Shown: positions 15,559 to 26,582 of the stretch, one piece after another
Layout: every line of letters begins with the position of its first letter
Numbering within the stretch: the first letter of the stretch is position 1
Assembly: GCA_018223125.1 (NCBI GenBank)
Contig: JAAEZA010000038.1
Span: 1 to 43,501 of the forward strand
Length of the DNA: 43,501 nt
From: Paracoccaceae bacterium
GTDB taxonomy: Bacteria > Pseudomonadota > Alphaproteobacteria > Rhodobacterales > Rhodobacteraceae
Direction of reading: 5' to 3'
Program-made: the position numbers and the translations under genes
The notes under the pieces: model-generated
What the model saw: only the letters and a program-made list of their open reading frames with translations
What the model was told of the DNA's origin: nothing
Database searches by the model: none

Positions 15559-16185
15559 TTGGCCGTCCTTCGCGAGTTCCTGATCTGGTCTGCGATTGTG
15601 GGTCTCACCGGCGTTTCCCTGATCATTACTGCCAGCAGTGAGTATCTTGAGTACCGCTCAATTGTCTATGTGGCTGCGGGATTTGCCGGTGTGGCCGCGC
15701 TGGCCCTTTTGCAGATACAGCCTCTGCTGGTCGCCCGGATACTGCCCGGAGTGCCGATGCAGGCCGGGCGACGGATCCATCGCTGGACTGGCGTTGCGCT
15801 GTTGCTCGCCGTTGCAGTGCATGTGGTCGGTTTGTGGATCACGAGCCCGCCCGACATGGTCGATGCATTGACCTTCACCGCGCCGACAGCGTTTTCCGCC
15901 TTTGGTGTCGTGGCGATGTGGGCATTGATTGCAGCTGCATTCCTCGCTGGCATCAGGCGAAAGCTCCGTCTTCGACCGCAGGTCTGGCGACTTGGACACT
16001 CCATTCTCGCCTCCGTCGTAGTTGTCGGAAGCGTGTCACACGCGATCCTGATTGAAGGCACGATGGGAACAGTATCGAAGACCTTAATGTGTACGGTGGC
16101 AATCGCAGCATTGGCGCTGGCGATAGGGCGTCTCAAGCCTTGGACCGGCTTACAGGGGAACCGACCGAGCAAGTCGCAGCAATAA
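15559..16185 (+). CDS. Ferric-reductase-like transmembrane haem protein
   Basis: The 208-residue membrane protein has about six helices (near residues 5-26, 34-58, 73-94, 110-131, 141-163 and 168-190). Histidines H74/H88 and H147/H161 lie 14 residues apart on two helices, the bis-haem arrangement of the ferric reductase/NOX/MsrQ superfamily. It has no cytoplasmic flavin domain, like MsrQ. It starts at a TTG 2 bp after the Tat-exported protein, so the two are translationally linked. By analogy with MsrP-MsrQ, it may pass quinol electrons to the exported partner; that is an inference from the layout. Confidence 0.82.
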   Translation: MAVLREFLIWSAIVGLTGVSLIITASSEYLEYRSIVYVAAGFAGVAALALLQIQPLLVARILPGVPMQAGRRIHRWTGVALLLAVAVHVVGLWITSPPDMVDALTFTAPTAFSAFGVVAMWALIAAAFLAGIRRKLRLRPQVWRLGHSILASVVVVGSVSHAILIEGTMGTVSKTLMCTVAIAALALAIGRLKPWTGLQGNRPSKSQQ

Positions 16186-16604
16186 CCAATCCATTCGGCC
16201 AGCAGCCCTTAACAACTATATCTTTTTGCTGCAGTCACAAATGCCTGCTTTTGCAATACAGCGAAGTATCGCTAGACCGACACTCCATTGTCATAGAGAG
16301 GCCGATCACGAAACATCGCAAACTCAGCTTGCTACGCACACATGCAGTACATTCTGGTTGCAACGAAAGTCGGTTCTCCGCCAAGTGAAGTCGGACTACG
16401 CGACAAGGCACCTAAAAATACCAATTCCGCCAATGCATGAGGAAGGCCGTCAGAGAAGCGATGTGTACGAGTTGCCACCTCCAATGCGAAGCTATTCTTC
16501 AACCGGAACAGTAAGTTAAAAAATTGTTGGTGCTTTTTTGTCTGTTGCACTCCGACCAACTAATATTATGGACTATGGCCATGACGATACGACCGCCGGA
16601 GGCG
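16186..16604. other. 419 bp with no recognisable gene
   Basis: No ORF here has a ribosome site or a family signature, and the base composition is more AT-rich than the neighbours. It lies downstream of both the ferric-reductase-like gene and the convergent uvrA. It may be the right-hand debris of the accessory region. I found no repeat or terminator I can defend. Confidence 0.5.
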
Positions 16605-19463
16605 TTATTCCGCCGCAACACGACTGATCCCCAGCATCTCTGCAAGATACCGCCCCGTGTGGCTCGCCTCCACTTGCGCCACTTCTTCCGGCGTTCCTGT
16701 TGCGACGATCTCGCCACCGCCATCGCCGCCTTCGGGGCCGATGTCGATGATATGATCCGCCGTTTTGATCACGTCGAGGTTGTGCTCGATCACCAGAACG
16801 GAATTTCCCTGATCCACCAATTCGTGCAGCACCTCCAGCAGCTTGCGCACGTCCTCAAAGTGCAAACCGGTCGTCGGTTCGTCCAGAATATAAAGCGTCC
16901 GTCCGGTGGAGCGTTTGGACAGTTCCTTGGACAATTTCACCCGCTGCGCTTCACCACCCGACAGGGTTGTCGCCTGCTGGCCCACTTTGATATACCCCAG
17001 CCCGACCCGCAGCAGGGCTGTCATCTTGTCACGAATGGCAGGCACCGCCTGAAAGAAGGTTTCCGCATCCTCAACAGTCATATCCAGAACGTCAGCAATG
17101 CTTTTGCCCTTGAACAGCACCTCCAGCGTTTCGCGGTTGTAGCGTTTGCCGTTGCAGCTTTCACAGGTGACGTAAACATCCGGCAGGAAGTGCATCTCGA
17201 TCTTGATCACCCCGTCGCCCTGACAGGCCTCACAGCGCCCCCCTTTCACGTTGAAAGAGAACCGCCCGGGCTTGTACCCCCGCGCTTTGGCTTCGGGTAA
17301 TCCGGCAAACCATTCACGGATCGGGGTAAAGGCGCCCGTGTAGGTCGCCGGGTTGGATCGCGGAGTGCGCCCGATGGCCCGCTGGTCTATGTCGATCACC
17401 TTGTCGAGATATTGCAATCCCTTGATCGCCTCGCAAGGAGCCGGTGTCTGTTTTGCGCCGTTCAGGCGCATGGAGGCGGTTTTGAACAGGGTTTCTATGG
17501 TCAGTGTGGATTTCCCGCCGCCCGAAACCCCTGTCACGCAACAGAAAGTGCCCAGCGGGTAGCTGGCCGTCACATTCTTGAGGTTGTTGCCCGTCGCCCC
17601 TTCGACCACCAGCGATTTGCCGTTGCCCTTGCGCCGTTCTGCGGGCACAGGAATGCTGCGCTTGCCGGTAAGATACTGGCCAGTAATCGATTTCTTATTC
17701 CTGGCAATTTGGGCAGGCGTCCCCTTGGCGATGATCTCCCCGCCGTGCACACCAGCGCCCGGACCGATATCCAGAACATAATCCGCCTCGCGGATGGCCT
17801 CTTCGTCATGTTCGACGACGATCACGGTATTGCCCTGATCCCGCAGGTTTTTCAGCGTGGTCAGCAGACGGTCGTTATCCCGCTGGTGCAACCCGATGGA
17901 AGGCTCGTCAAGCACGTAAAGCACCCCCGTCAGGCCGGAGCCGATCTGGCTGGCCAGTCGAATACGCTGGCTTTCACCGCCCGAAAGCGTGCCGGAATTG
18001 CGTGACAGGGTCAGATAGTTCAGCCCCACGTTCACCAGAAAGCCGAGCCTTTCGCGGATTTCCTTCAGGATCGCGCGGGCGATCTCGTTCTTTTGCGCCG
18101 AAAGTTCCGCCGGAATGCCATCCACCCATTTATGGGCCTCGGCAATGGACATTTCCACCACCTGCCCGATGTGCAGACCGCCGATTTTCACAGCCAGTGC
18201 TTCGGGGCGCAGACGGTATCCGTCACAGGTGCCGCATTGACGATTGTTCTGGTAGCGCTCGAATTCCTCGCGGATCCAGTTGCTGTCCGTCTCGCGGTAG
18301 CGGCGTTCCATATTCGGGATCACACCTTCAAAGGCGCGGGACACTTCGTAGACCCGCCCCCCCTCATCGTAGCGAAACTTGATTTCCTCATCGCCCGAAC
18401 CGTGCAGCATCAGTTGTTGCACATGGGCGGGCAGATCGCGCCACGGCAGATCCTTGTCAAACTCGTAATGCCGCGCAATGGCCTCGATCGTCTGGCGGAA
18501 ATAGGGTGATTTTCCCTTTGCCCAAGGTGCAAGCGCCCCTTTGTACAGGGACAGGGACGGATCGGGCACCACAAGCCGTTCGTCAAAAAACAGTTCAACG
18601 CCCAGACCGTCACATTCCGGACAAGCCCCGAAAGGCGCGTTGAAAGAGAACAGCCGCGGTTCGATTTCGGGGATGGTAAAGCCGCTGACCGGACAGGCGA
18701 ATTTTTCGGAAAACGTATGGCGCTCCGGCTCCCCTTCCCTGGGGGCGGTTTCCAGAATTGCGATCCCGTCTGCAAGATCCAGTGCCGTGCGCAGACTGTC
18801 CGCAAGCCGCGTTTCCAGCCCTTCCTTCACAACGATCCGGTCCACTACCACGTCAATATTGTGGCGGAACTTCTTGTCCAGCACGGGCGGCGAATCCAGA
18901 TCGTGGAATTCGCCGTTCACCTTGACCCGCTGGAAACCGGTTTTCTTCAGTTCGGCAAACTCCTTGCGGTATTCACCCTTGCGGTCCCGTACAATCGGCG
19001 CCAGCAGATAAGCCCGCGTGCCTTCTTCCATCAGCATGATGCGGTCCACCATTTCGGACACCTGCTGCGCCTCGATCGGCAGGCCGGTGGCGGGGGAATA
19101 AGGTGTGCCAACGCGGGCAAACAGCAGCCGCATATAATCGTAAATCTCTGTCACCGTACCCACGGTGGAGCGCGGATTCTTCGATGTGGTTTTCTGTTCG
19201 ATGGAAATGGCAGGAGACAGACCGGAAATGTGATCTACATCCGGTTTTTGCATCATATCCAGAAACTGCCGCGCATAAGCCGACAAAGATTCTACATAAC
19301 GGCGCTGGCCTTCTGCATAGATCGTGTCAAAGGCCAGAGAAGATTTTCCCGAGCCGGAAAGACCCGTGATAACAACCAACTGGTCCCGCGGAATATCCAC
19401 GTCAATGGACTTGAGGTTATGCTCGCGCGCGCCACGGATTTCGATATTTTTCAGTTCAGCCAA
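16605..19463 (-). CDS. uvrA: UvrA, excinuclease ABC damage-recognition ATPase
   Basis: The 952-residue ATPase recognises DNA damage with UvrB in nucleotide excision repair. There are two ABC modules, with Walker [15 protein letters not shown] near the N-terminus and [14 protein letters not shown] in the second half. Signature motifs are [20 protein letters not shown] and [18 protein letters not shown]. Zinc fingers are visible; in the first, the sequence is CPVSG, so one expected Cys is Ser. The C-terminal finger, CEACQGDG...CESCNG, is complete. The start is a TTG at 19461-19463 with AGGG 7 bases upstream. A tandem GAAC-N7-GAAC array lies 75-100 bp upstream, so SOS control is likely. Confidence 0.96.
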   Translation of the reverse strand: MAELKNIEIRGAREHNLKSIDVDIPRDQLVVITGLSGSGKSSLAFDTIYAEGQRRYVESLSAYARQFLDMMQKPDVDHISGLSPAISIEQKTTSKNPRSTVGTVTEIYDYMRLLFARVGTPYSPATGLPIEAQQVSEMVDRIMLMEEGTRAYLLAPIVRDRKGEYRKEFAELKKTGFQRVKVNGEFHDLDSPPVLDKKFRHNIDVVVDRIVVKEGLETRLADSLRTALDLADGIAILETAPREGEPERHTFSEKFACPVSGFTIPEIEPRLFSFNAPFGACPECDGLGVELFFDERLVVPDPSLSLYKGALAPWAKGKSPYFRQTIEAIARHYEFDKDLPWRDLPAHVQQLMLHGSGDEEIKFRYDEGGRVYEVSRAFEGVIPNMERRYRETDSNWIREEFERYQNNRQCGTCDGYRLRPEALAVKIGGLHIGQVVEMSIAEAHKWVDGIPAELSAQKNEIARAILKEIRERLGFLVNVGLNYLTLSRNSGTLSGGESQRIRLASQIGSGLTGVLYVLDEPSIGLHQRDNDRLLTTLKNLRDQGNTVIVVEHDEEAIREADYVLDIGPGAGVHGGEIIAKGTPAQIARNKKSITGQYLTGKRSIPVPAERRKGNGKSLVVEGATGNNLKNVTASYPLGTFCCVTGVSGGGKSTLTIETLFKTASMRLNGAKQTPAPCEAIKGLQYLDKVIDIDQRAIGRTPRSNPATYTGAFTPIREWFAGLPEAKARGYKPGRFSFNVKGGRCEACQGDGVIKIEMHFLPDVYVTCESCNGKRYNRETLEVLFKGKSIADVLDMTVEDAETFFQAVPAIRDKMTALLRVGLGYIKVGQQATTLSGGEAQRVKLSKELSKRSTGRTLYILDEPTTGLHFEDVRKLLEVLHELVDQGNSVLVIEHNLDVIKTADHIIDIGPEGGDGGGEIVATGTPEEVAQVEASHTGRYLAEMLGISRVAAE

Positions 19464-19537
19464 TGCTCTGCCCTAACTTGCCGATCAGACCCGTCAATAT
19501 CTAGGTCATCCGCAAGGGATTGCCAACAGAAAAGCAG

Positions 19538-19563
19538 GAACATTATGTGAACATCACGGGAAC
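19538..19563. promoter_or_regulatory. Tandem LexA-type operator upstream of uvrA
   Basis: GAAC occurs at 19538, 19549 and 19560, each separated by exactly 7 bases, forming two overlapping GAAC-N7-GAAC boxes. This direct-repeat motif (or its complement GTTC-N7-GTTC) is the established LexA site in Alphaproteobacteria. It sits upstream of uvrA and just past the stop of the lytic transglycosylase gene. Confidence 0.75.
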
Positions 19564-19612
19564 GCGATGTCCTGCTGACAGGAAGCGGCAGGAGAGCAGA
19601 CAGAGCTGCCGC

Positions 19613-20194
19613 TTATTTACCCAGAATGACTTTCACGTAATTGCGGGTTTCCTTGTAGGGTGGCACGCCATTGTATTTTTCAACAGCCGCCGGACCGGCA
19701 TTATAAGCCGCCAGCGCCAGACGCCAGCTGCGGAATTTTGCGTATTGCTCTTTCAGGTAGCGTGCGCCGCCTTCAAGGTTTTGCGCCGGATCATGGGGGT
19801 TCACCCCCAGCAGCCGCGCCGTGAACGGCATCAACTGCGCCAGACCGATCGCACCGGCGTGGCTTTTGGCTTTGGGGTTCCAGTTGCTTTCCTGCTGCAC
19901 CAGCCGGTTGAACAGGTCTACCGGTATGCCATGCCTGCGCGCAGCGGCTTCTGCCATCGGCTTGTACACACCTTTATACGAACCGGTGTAGCGCGGGATC
20001 AGATCCAGCCGGTTCTCCTTGGGAAGCAAACGGGCTGAACTGGAATACTGGCTCGACAGGCGTTTGTCGATCAGTTTACTGTGGCTCGAAGAGATACCAA
20101 CGCGGGATTTGGACGATTTCGTCACGTCTGCGACAGATGCAACAGGTCCGAGCCCGATTGCCAGCGCAAGGCTTCCTGCCAGTAGTTTCCTCAT
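19613..20194 (-). CDS. Exported lytic transglycosylase (SLT domain)
   Basis: The 193-residue exported protein has a signal peptide ([20 protein letters not shown]) and a C-terminal soluble-lytic-transglycosylase domain from about residue 80. Hallmarks are [13 protein letters not shown] (catalytic Glu in QES), [17 protein letters not shown] and [18 protein letters not shown]. It cleaves peptidoglycan glycan strands to 1,6-anhydro products and acts in the periplasm. The Ser/Lys-rich linker after the signal is low in order. It lies between uvrA and ssb and is oriented as uvrA, with the LexA-type boxes between them. Confidence 0.92.
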   Translation of the reverse strand: MRKLLAGSLALAIGLGPVASVADVTKSSKSRVGISSSHSKLIDKRLSSQYSSSARLLPKENRLDLIPRYTGSYKGVYKPMAEAAARRHGIPVDLFNRLVQQESNWNPKAKSHAGAIGLAQLMPFTARLLGVNPHDPAQNLEGGARYLKEQYAKFRSWRLALAAYNAGPAAVEKYNGVPPYKETRNYVKVILGK

Positions 20195-20378
20195 TCTCGT
20201 GCCCCTGCCCGATAAAAGTCCAGCACAGCCTTTACAGGTTTTTTCCGGATTTGAAAAGATGGCCTCGGAAACGGGGCCGTGTTAGTGGTTTGTTCATTGG
20301 TTGCAGGGCACAGAGAAGATGGTTAACTACCACGCACGCAAGAAACGACAAAAGATTCGAGTTTAGGGAGAAACGCCT

Positions 20379-20900
20379 ATGGCTGGCAGTTTGAACAAGG
20401 TTATGTTGATCGGCAATCTGGGCCGTGATCCGGAAGTGCGCAGCTTTCCAAATGGCGGTAAGGTGTGCAACCTGCGCATCGCAACTTCCGAACGCTGGCG
20501 CGACAAGAACACCGGTGAAAACCGCGAGCGGACAGAATGGCATCAGGTCTCCATCTTCAGCGAAGGCCTGATCCGCGTGTGTGAACAATACCTGCGCAAA
20601 GGCTCGAAAGTCTTTGTAGAAGGCCAGTTGCAAACGCGCAAATGGCAGGACCAGAGCGGAAACGACCGTTACTCGACCGAGGTGGTTCTGCAAGGCTTTA
20701 ACGGTACATTGACCATGCTGGACGGACGTGACGGCGCTGGTGGCGGCGGTGGCGGATCGCAGGGCGGCGGTTACGATCAAGGCGGTGGCGGTGGCTACGG
20801 CGGTGGCTATGATCAGGGTGGCGGCTATGGCGGCGGCTCTCAGGGTGGCGGTTCCCACGGGGGCGGAAACTCCGATCTGGACGATGAAATCCCGTTCTGA
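20379..20900 (+). CDS. ssb: Single-stranded DNA-binding protein
   Basis: The 173-residue protein binds single-stranded DNA during replication, repair and recombination. The OB fold covers about residues 1-112, with [35 protein letters not shown] and [10 protein letters not shown] Gly-rich linker of GGGS/GGYDQ-type repeats follows. The acidic tip ends DDEIPF, which recruits partner proteins. It is divergent from the lytic transglycosylase and ends at a strong terminator. No LexA box is seen in its own promoter region. Confidence 0.97.
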   Translation: MAGSLNKVMLIGNLGRDPEVRSFPNGGKVCNLRIATSERWRDKNTGENRERTEWHQVSIFSEGLIRVCEQYLRKGSKVFVEGQLQTRKWQDQSGNDRYSTEVVLQGFNGTLTMLDGRDGAGGGGGGSQGGGYDQGGGGGYGGGYDQGGGYGGGSQGGGSHGGGNSDLDDEIPF

Positions 20901-20931
20901 TTGACGGCCACAGTCATCCGAGAAATACCCG

Positions 20932-20961
20932 AAATGGCCTCCTGTGCGGGGCCATTTTTTT
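20932..20961 (+). terminator. Intrinsic terminator after ssb
   Basis: AAATGGCC (20932-20939) pairs with GGCCATTT (20950-20957) around a 10-base loop and runs into a T-tract to 20961. It closes the ssb unit. Confidence 0.88.
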
Positions 20962-21155
20962 ATGCGACACTACCGCTTCAGACCCGCCACGCCTTGCCAG
21001 CAGCCGATGTCGCCAGACAGCGGGGCTGAACGGGCCGTTTTTGGCGAATTTTTTGCTGAATCCGGCCGAAATCGGGGCAGAAAGATTGCCCTTATGCTGA
21101 GGCTGGTTTATAGATAGCCCACTAGATATTGTGTACAGAAGCAAGGCGGCCAGAC

Positions 21156-23915
21156 GTGAGCGACGAGACCGAAGATCAGCCGATAACCCCACCAGAACGC
21201 CCGGTCCATGACGGCCCGACAATCTCTATCGAAGAGGAGATGAAAACCTCCTATCTCGACTACGCCATGAGCGTGATTGTCAGCCGTGCGATTCCCGACT
21301 TGCGCGACGGTCTGAAGCCGGTACACCGCCGGATTCTCTACGCCATGAACGAAACCGGCAACACCCACGACAAATCCTACCGCAAATCGGCCCGTCCGGT
21401 TGGCGATGTGATGGGGAAATACCACCCCCACGGCGACTCGGCTATTTATGATGCGCTGGTGCGGATGGCGCAGGACTTCTCCATGTCGCTGCCGTTGCTG
21501 GACGGTCAGGGCAACTTCGGCTCTATGGACGGCGACAGCGCGGCTGCGATGCGTTACACCGAAGTGCGCATGGACAAACCGGCGGCCAGCCTGCTGGCGG
21601 ATATCGATAAGGATACGGTCGATTTTCAGGACAACTATGATGGCAAGGACCGCGAACCGACGGTTCTGCCGGCCCGCTATCCCAACATGCTGGTCAATGG
21701 TGCCGGTGGTATTGCCGTTGGTATGGCCACCAATATTCCGCCGCACAATCTGGGCGAAGTGATCGACGCAACCCTTGCGTTGATGAAAGACCCTGACATG
21801 GACAGCGTGCAGTTGATGGAATACGTCCCTGCCCCAGATTTCCCCACCGGCGGCATCATTCTGGGCCGTTCGGGTGCGCGCAAGGCGTATACCGAAGGGC
21901 GCGGTTCCGTCATCATCCGCGCCAAAACGCGGATCGAGGAAATCCGCAAGGACCGTTATGCCATTGTCGTGGACGAGATTCCCTATCAGGTGAACAAGGC
22001 CACGATGATCGAAAAAATCGCGGAACTGTCGCGGGACAAAAAGATCGAAGGCATCGCCCATGTTCAGGACGAATCCGACCGGATCGGCGTGCGTGTGGTG
22101 ATCGAACTGAAACGGGATGCAACGCCGGAGGTGGTTCTGAACCAGTTGTTCCGGTTTACGTCCCTGCAAACTTCTTTCGGCTGTAACATGCTGGCGCTGA
22201 ACGGTGGCCGTCCGGAGCAATTGAACCTGCACGGTTTCCTGTCGAGCTTTATCAAGTTCCGCGAAGAAGTCGTCGCGCGCAGAACCGCGTTTGAGTTGCG
22301 CAAGGCACGCGAGCGTTCCCATATCCTGTGTGGTCTGGCCGTGGCTGTGTCCAATGTGGATGAAGTGGTCGCAACGATCCGCAGCTCTGCCGATCCTGCC
22401 GAAGCACGGGAAAAGCTGATGACCCGCGCCTGGCCGGCGCAGGATATTGCCGCCTATATCAAGCTGATCGACGATCCGAGCCATACAATCAACGACGACG
22501 GCACTTATAACCTGTCGGAAATTCAGGCCCGCGCCATTCTGGACCTGCGCCTGCAACGCCTGACGGCCATCGGCGTGAAGGAAGTCACGGACGAGTTGGA
22601 AGAACTCGCCGCGAAAATCACCGATTATCTGGAAATCCTGCGTTCACGGGAACGGATCATGGGGATCATCACGGACGAACTGACCGAGGTTCGCGAGATG
22701 TTTGCCGTTCCGCGCCGTTCGGAAATTGTCGAACATGTGGACAACATGGAAGACGAAGACCTGATCGAGCGGGAAGATATGGTCGTGACCATCACCAATT
22801 CCGGTTACATCAAGCGCACCATACTTGCAGATTACCGTGCCCAGAAACGGGGCGGCAAGGGCCTGCAGGGGATGAACACCAAAGACGAGGATTTTGTCAC
22901 CAATCTTTTCGTGGCCAATACCCACACGCCGCTGCTGTTTTTCACCTCGGACGGGATGGTTTACAAGATCAAGACCTGGCGTTTGCCACCGGGCGGGCGG
23001 AATTCCCGCGGAAAGGCCATCGTCAACATCCTGCCAATCCCCAACGGTGTATCCATTGCAGCGATCATGCCTGTAGATGTCCCAGAGGACGAATGGGACA
23101 ACCTCCACATTGTCTTTGCCACCACCGCAGGGGATGTACGCCGCAACGCGCTGAGCGATTTCACCAACGTGAAGTCCAATGGCAAGATTGCAATGAAACT
23201 GCCCGAAGATGTGTCCATCGTGAATGTGAACATCGCAACTGAAAGCGACGACTTCCTGCTTACAACCGAGCTTGGCAAGGCGATCCGCTTCCCCGTCACC
23301 GATGTGCGCGTCTTTAAAGGCCGTGACAGCACCGGCGTCCGCGGTATCCGTCTGGCCGAAGGCGATTCCGTTGTCTCCATGGCTGTGATCCGCCACGTGG
23401 ATGCCAGCGCCGAAGAGCGTGCCGGATACTTCAAAATGCGCCGCGCCGTGACGGGCGAGGACGCCGGAAACGCCGAAGACCCAACCGAAGGCGATATTTC
23501 TCAGGAACGCTACGCCGAACTGGGCGCGCTGGAACAGTGGATCCTGACGGTGACCTCCGGCGGCTATGGCAAACGGTCCTCCGCCCATGAATACCGTGTC
23601 GCCGGTCGGGGCGGTCAGGGTATTGCTGCGGCTAATCTTGGCCGGCGCAACGACCGTATCATTGCCAGCTTCACGGTGGATGAAGACGACCAGATCATGC
23701 TCGCCACCTCGACCGGCCAGTCGATCCGCTGCCCGGTCTCTGGAATATCCCGTCAGGGACGGACATCCTCCGGTGTGAAAGTCTTTAACACAGCCGAAGG
23801 CGAAAAGGTCGTTTCGGTTGCTTATATTGCCGAACAAGGCGACGAAGAGGCCGCCGTAACGGACGGTCAGGAAGACGGCACAAACGGCGATTCTTCTGCT
23901 TCTTCGGAAGAATAA
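21156..23915 (+). CDS. gyrA: DNA gyrase subunit A
   Basis: This subunit (about 919 residues) breaks and rejoins DNA; with GyrB it introduces negative supercoils. The N-terminus has [20 protein letters not shown] and [19 protein letters not shown]. The active-site Tyr lies in AAAMRYTE. The quinolone region reads [17 protein letters not shown], with Ser and Asp at the usual resistance positions, so the gene looks wild type. The GyrA box [10 protein letters not shown] is present, confirming gyrase rather than topoisomerase IV. The C-terminus is an acidic, Glu-rich tail. The start is taken as the GTG at 21156 with AAGGCGG 6 bases upstream; a TTG at 21129 is less likely. Confidence 0.97.
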   Translation: MSDETEDQPITPPERPVHDGPTISIEEEMKTSYLDYAMSVIVSRAIPDLRDGLKPVHRRILYAMNETGNTHDKSYRKSARPVGDVMGKYHPHGDSAIYDALVRMAQDFSMSLPLLDGQGNFGSMDGDSAAAMRYTEVRMDKPAASLLADIDKDTVDFQDNYDGKDREPTVLPARYPNMLVNGAGGIAVGMATNIPPHNLGEVIDATLALMKDPDMDSVQLMEYVPAPDFPTGGIILGRSGARKAYTEGRGSVIIRAKTRIEEIRKDRYAIVVDEIPYQVNKATMIEKIAELSRDKKIEGIAHVQDESDRIGVRVVIELKRDATPEVVLNQLFRFTSLQTSFGCNMLALNGGRPEQLNLHGFLSSFIKFREEVVARRTAFELRKARERSHILCGLAVAVSNVDEVVATIRSSADPAEAREKLMTRAWPAQDIAAYIKLIDDPSHTINDDGTYNLSEIQARAILDLRLQRLTAIGVKEVTDELEELAAKITDYLEILRSRERIMGIITDELTEVREMFAVPRRSEIVEHVDNMEDEDLIEREDMVVTITNSGYIKRTILADYRAQKRGGKGLQGMNTKDEDFVTNLFVANTHTPLLFFTSDGMVYKIKTWRLPPGGRNSRGKAIVNILPIPNGVSIAAIMPVDVPEDEWDNLHIVFATTAGDVRRNALSDFTNVKSNGKIAMKLPEDVSIVNVNIATESDDFLLTTELGKAIRFPVTDVRVFKGRDSTGVRGIRLAEGDSVVSMAVIRHVDASAEERAGYFKMRRAVTGEDAGNAEDPTEGDISQERYAELGALEQWILTVTSGGYGKRSSAHEYRVAGRGGQGIAAANLGRRNDRIIASFTVDEDDQIMLATSTGQSIRCPVSGISRQGRTSSGVKVFNTAEGEKVVSVAYIAEQGDEEAAVTDGQEDGTNGDSSASSEE

Positions 23916-23938
23916 GCGCAGAAATACTTGCAAAAACG

Positions 23939-23970
23939 AAGAAAAGGGGCTGAAACCCGCTCCTTTTCTT
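23939..23970 (+). terminator. Hairpin terminator after gyrA
   Basis: AAGAAAAGGGGC (23939-23950) pairs with GCTCCTTTTCTT (23959-23970), 12 bp with one G-T pair and an 8-base loop. The right arm supplies the T-rich stretch. Confidence 0.75.
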
Positions 23971-24067
23971 GACCGTTTCACGATCCCCGCCTAGGTTCGG
24001 GCTGCCGGACGAGCCCTAAGATGTATATCCTCGGTTTGGCGGTACTCGTGTGTTTGGCGGTTGCGTT

Positions 24068-24901
24068 ATGGAAAATTGGGATGACTTGCGGTTCGTGGTG
24101 GCTTTGGCGCGTTACGGAACCATGTCCAAAGCCGCGCTCTATCTCAGGACCAACACAGCCACGGTATCCCGACGGATCAAACGGCTGCACGAAACCACGA
24201 ATACACTTTTGTTCCAGAAGTCCGGTTCCGAGTGGGAACTGACCACCGAAGGCCGCAGGTTGTTTGAAATGGCAGCCGGTTTCAGTGATGACTTGCGATC
24301 CTTCCATGCAACCACCCCTTCAGGCTTGCAAACAACCCAAACGCTTCGCGTCACCGCACTCGATTTTCTGATTTCTAATGTGCTGAGCAAATCCCTTAAC
24401 GCGTTCACAACCCGGCATCCCAATGTCACTCTGGAACTTAGCGGCAGCAACAGCCGCGTTAGCCTTGCCTATGGTGAGGCAGATATTGCCCTGCGCCTGA
24501 CCCGCCCAACCGAAGGCCGTCTGGTGGCACATCGCATCGCCGACATTCGCATGGGTGTCTACGGACCTGAGAATTGCACATCGAAAGATTGGATCGGCCT
24601 GACATTCGATCTCGACTGGACGCCCGAAATGAAAAACGGTCTGGCGTTCTTTTCACGGGAACCAAAGCTGCGGACATCTTCGTTCCAAGGGATATTGCAA
24701 GCCATCCGTTCTACCGGCCAACCCGGTATCCTGCCGGAGATCATGGCAAAGGACCAACCGGACCTTCAATGCCTCCAGCCCTATGAGGAGATGCGCCTTC
24801 GGGAAGTTTGGCTGTTGTATCATGAAACCCGTAAGGAAGATGCCGTATTGCGCAGTACCTGCCGCTGGCTGGAAGACTCTTTTGCATCCGTATTTGAATA
24901 G
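24068..24901 (+). CDS. LysR-family transcriptional regulator
   Basis: The 277-residue LysR regulator has a helix-turn-helix in YGTMSKAALYLRTNTATVSR, and LFQKSGSEWELTTEGRRL forms the wing. The C-terminal effector-binding domain includes VTLELSGSNSRVSLAYGEAD. The start is at 24068; the 24050 alternative adds six residues lacking family similarity. It resembles the LysR at 2461-3366 in general type but is not close to it. It lacks an obvious divergent target: gyrA lies upstream on the same strand, and the cluster of hairpins before trmFO is downstream. Its target and inducer are unknown. Confidence 0.83.
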   Translation: MENWDDLRFVVALARYGTMSKAALYLRTNTATVSRRIKRLHETTNTLLFQKSGSEWELTTEGRRLFEMAAGFSDDLRSFHATTPSGLQTTQTLRVTALDFLISNVLSKSLNAFTTRHPNVTLELSGSNSRVSLAYGEADIALRLTRPTEGRLVAHRIADIRMGVYGPENCTSKDWIGLTFDLDWTPEMKNGLAFFSREPKLRTSSFQGILQAIRSTGQPGILPEIMAKDQPDLQCLQPYEEMRLREVWLLYHETRKEDAVLRSTCRWLEDSFASVFE

Positions 24902-25060
24902 AAACGGAGTATTGAACTATTTGACAGGCTGTTCCGGTTTCCCTACGCTTTAAAACGAAGAATTCAGCTTCATGCGTGCAACACCGACAAATGCAAACCC
25001 GCCTTTGCATTTTTAGCGCTTTACCCTTGCGTCAGTATCCCGTCTTGTTAGGAGGGTAAT

Positions 25061-25148
25061 TGGACCCGCTACCCATCTATTGGGTCCAGATCTGCCTTTT
25101 TAGGGCAGTTTACCCGTTCCCACTGCGAACCCCTACCGCAGTGGGAAC
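25061..25148 (+). promoter_or_regulatory. Three consecutive hairpins upstream of trmFO
   Basis: TGGACCC/GGGTCCA (25061-25067, 25082-25088), CTGCC/GGCAG (25092-25096, 25104-25108) and GTTCCCACTGCG/CGCAGTGGGAAC (25116-25127, 25137-25148) form three stem-loops in 88 bp. The last is a perfect 12 bp stem. They may form a terminator for the LysR gene plus a leader structure for trmFO, or a small RNA. No T-tract follows the last stem. Confidence 0.45.
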
Positions 25149-25193
25149 ACTAACCCCCTTTCCATTCCCGCCGACCTGTCCTAAATGCCAAGC

Positions 25194-26546
25194 ATGAGCA
25201 AACCTATTCACATCATCGGCGGCGGTATGGCCGGCAGCGAAGCAGCCTGGCAAGCCGTTCAGGCGGGACAGCCCGTCGTCATCCATGAAATGCGCCCCGA
25301 GGTTGGCACCTTCGCGCATCAAACCGACAATCTGGCAGAGTTGGTCTGTTCCAACTCTTTCCGCTCCGACGATCATGAAGCCAACGCGGTTGGCCTGTTG
25401 CATTGGGAAATGCGCGCTGCGGGCAGCCTGATCATGGAGATGGCAGAGAAACACAAGCTCCCCGCCGGTGGCGCCCTTGCGGTGGACCGCGAACCTTTTG
25501 CACAGGCCGTGACCGAACGTTTGTTGAACCATCCGCTGGTCACGCTGGAACGGGGCGAAGTAACTGAAATTCCGCCTCAGGACTGGGGCCAGACGATCAT
25601 CGCCACCGGTCCCTTAACATCTTCATCGCTTGCACAATCCATCCTGGCAGTCACGGACGAAAGCTCGCTTGCCTTCTTTGATGCCATCGCACCAATCGTT
25701 TACGCCGACAGCATCGACATGTCCAAAGCGTGGTTCCAATCCCGCTATGACAAAGGGGAAACCGAAGAAGAACGTACGGCCTATCTTAACTGTCCGATGG
25801 ACAAAGAGACCTATGAGGCGTTCATCGACGCGCTTTTGAATTCGGGCAAAACGGAATTCAAGGACTGGGAAAAGGACACCCCGTATTTTGACGGCTGTCT
25901 GCCCATCGAAGTGATGGCCGAACGCGGGCGCGAAACCCTGCGCTTCGGACCGATGAAACCTGTGGGCCTGACCAATCCGCATCAGCCGGATGTGAAACCC
26001 TATGCGGTGGTGCAATTGCGGCGCGACAATGCGCTTGGGACGCTGTTCAATATCGTCGGCTTCCAGACAAAGATGAAATACGGCGAGCAAGCTGCGGCAT
26101 TCGCCCTGATACCGGGCCTTGAGAACGCGCGGTTTGCGCGTTTGGGCGGCATCCATCGCAATACATTCATCAATTCACCGCGCCTACTGGATCACCAGAT
26201 GCGTCTGAAAAACCGGCCTGACATCCGTTTTGCAGGGCAGATTTCCGGCGTGGAGGGCTATGTCGAAAGTGCCGCGATGGGGCTTCTGGCGGGCCGCCTT
26301 GCTGTGGCCGACGCCAGAGGCGCGCCGCTTGATCCGGTTCCCCAGACAACCGCAATGGGGGCACTTGTCACCCATATCACCGGCGGAGCAGATGCGAAGA
26401 CCTTCCAGCCGATGAATGTAAATTTCGGCCTGTTCCCCCCCGTTGACAATGTGAAAGGCGGACGGCGGAACCGCAAGGACCGCTACAAAGCCTACACGGA
26501 TCGGGCAAAAGCGGACTGGCAGGGATGGCTTGGCACGGGGCGCTGA
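25194..26546 (+). CDS. trmFO: Folate/FAD-dependent tRNA m5U54 methyltransferase
   Basis: The enzyme makes 5-methyluridine at position 54 of tRNA using methylenetetrahydrofolate and reduced FAD. It has 450 residues and starts [20 protein letters not shown], a FAD Rossmann motif. Family blocks are [44 protein letters not shown] and [16 protein letters not shown]. An in-frame ATG at 25185 would add three residues, and neither start has a clear ribosome site. The C-terminal region, with NVNFGLFPP and [17 protein letters not shown], is normal. It heads a small tRNA-related pair with gluQ, about 36 bp apart. Confidence 0.94.
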   Translation: MSKPIHIIGGGMAGSEAAWQAVQAGQPVVIHEMRPEVGTFAHQTDNLAELVCSNSFRSDDHEANAVGLLHWEMRAAGSLIMEMAEKHKLPAGGALAVDREPFAQAVTERLLNHPLVTLERGEVTEIPPQDWGQTIIATGPLTSSSLAQSILAVTDESSLAFFDAIAPIVYADSIDMSKAWFQSRYDKGETEEERTAYLNCPMDKETYEAFIDALLNSGKTEFKDWEKDTPYFDGCLPIEVMAERGRETLRFGPMKPVGLTNPHQPDVKPYAVVQLRRDNALGTLFNIVGFQTKMKYGEQAAAFALIPGLENARFARLGGIHRNTFINSPRLLDHQMRLKNRPDIRFAGQISGVEGYVESAAMGLLAGRLAVADARGAPLDPVPQTTAMGALVTHITGGADAKTFQPMNVNFGLFPPVDNVKGGRRNRKDRYKAYTDRAKADWQGWLGTGR

Positions 26547-26582
26547 CCCGACGGCTTGGCCCTTCCAATACGGGGGAGAACT

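Noticed and set aside
20740-20870. Tandem-repeat-like GGC-rich DNA
   Set aside because: It encodes the ordinary Gly-rich linker of SSB, not an independent repeat element.
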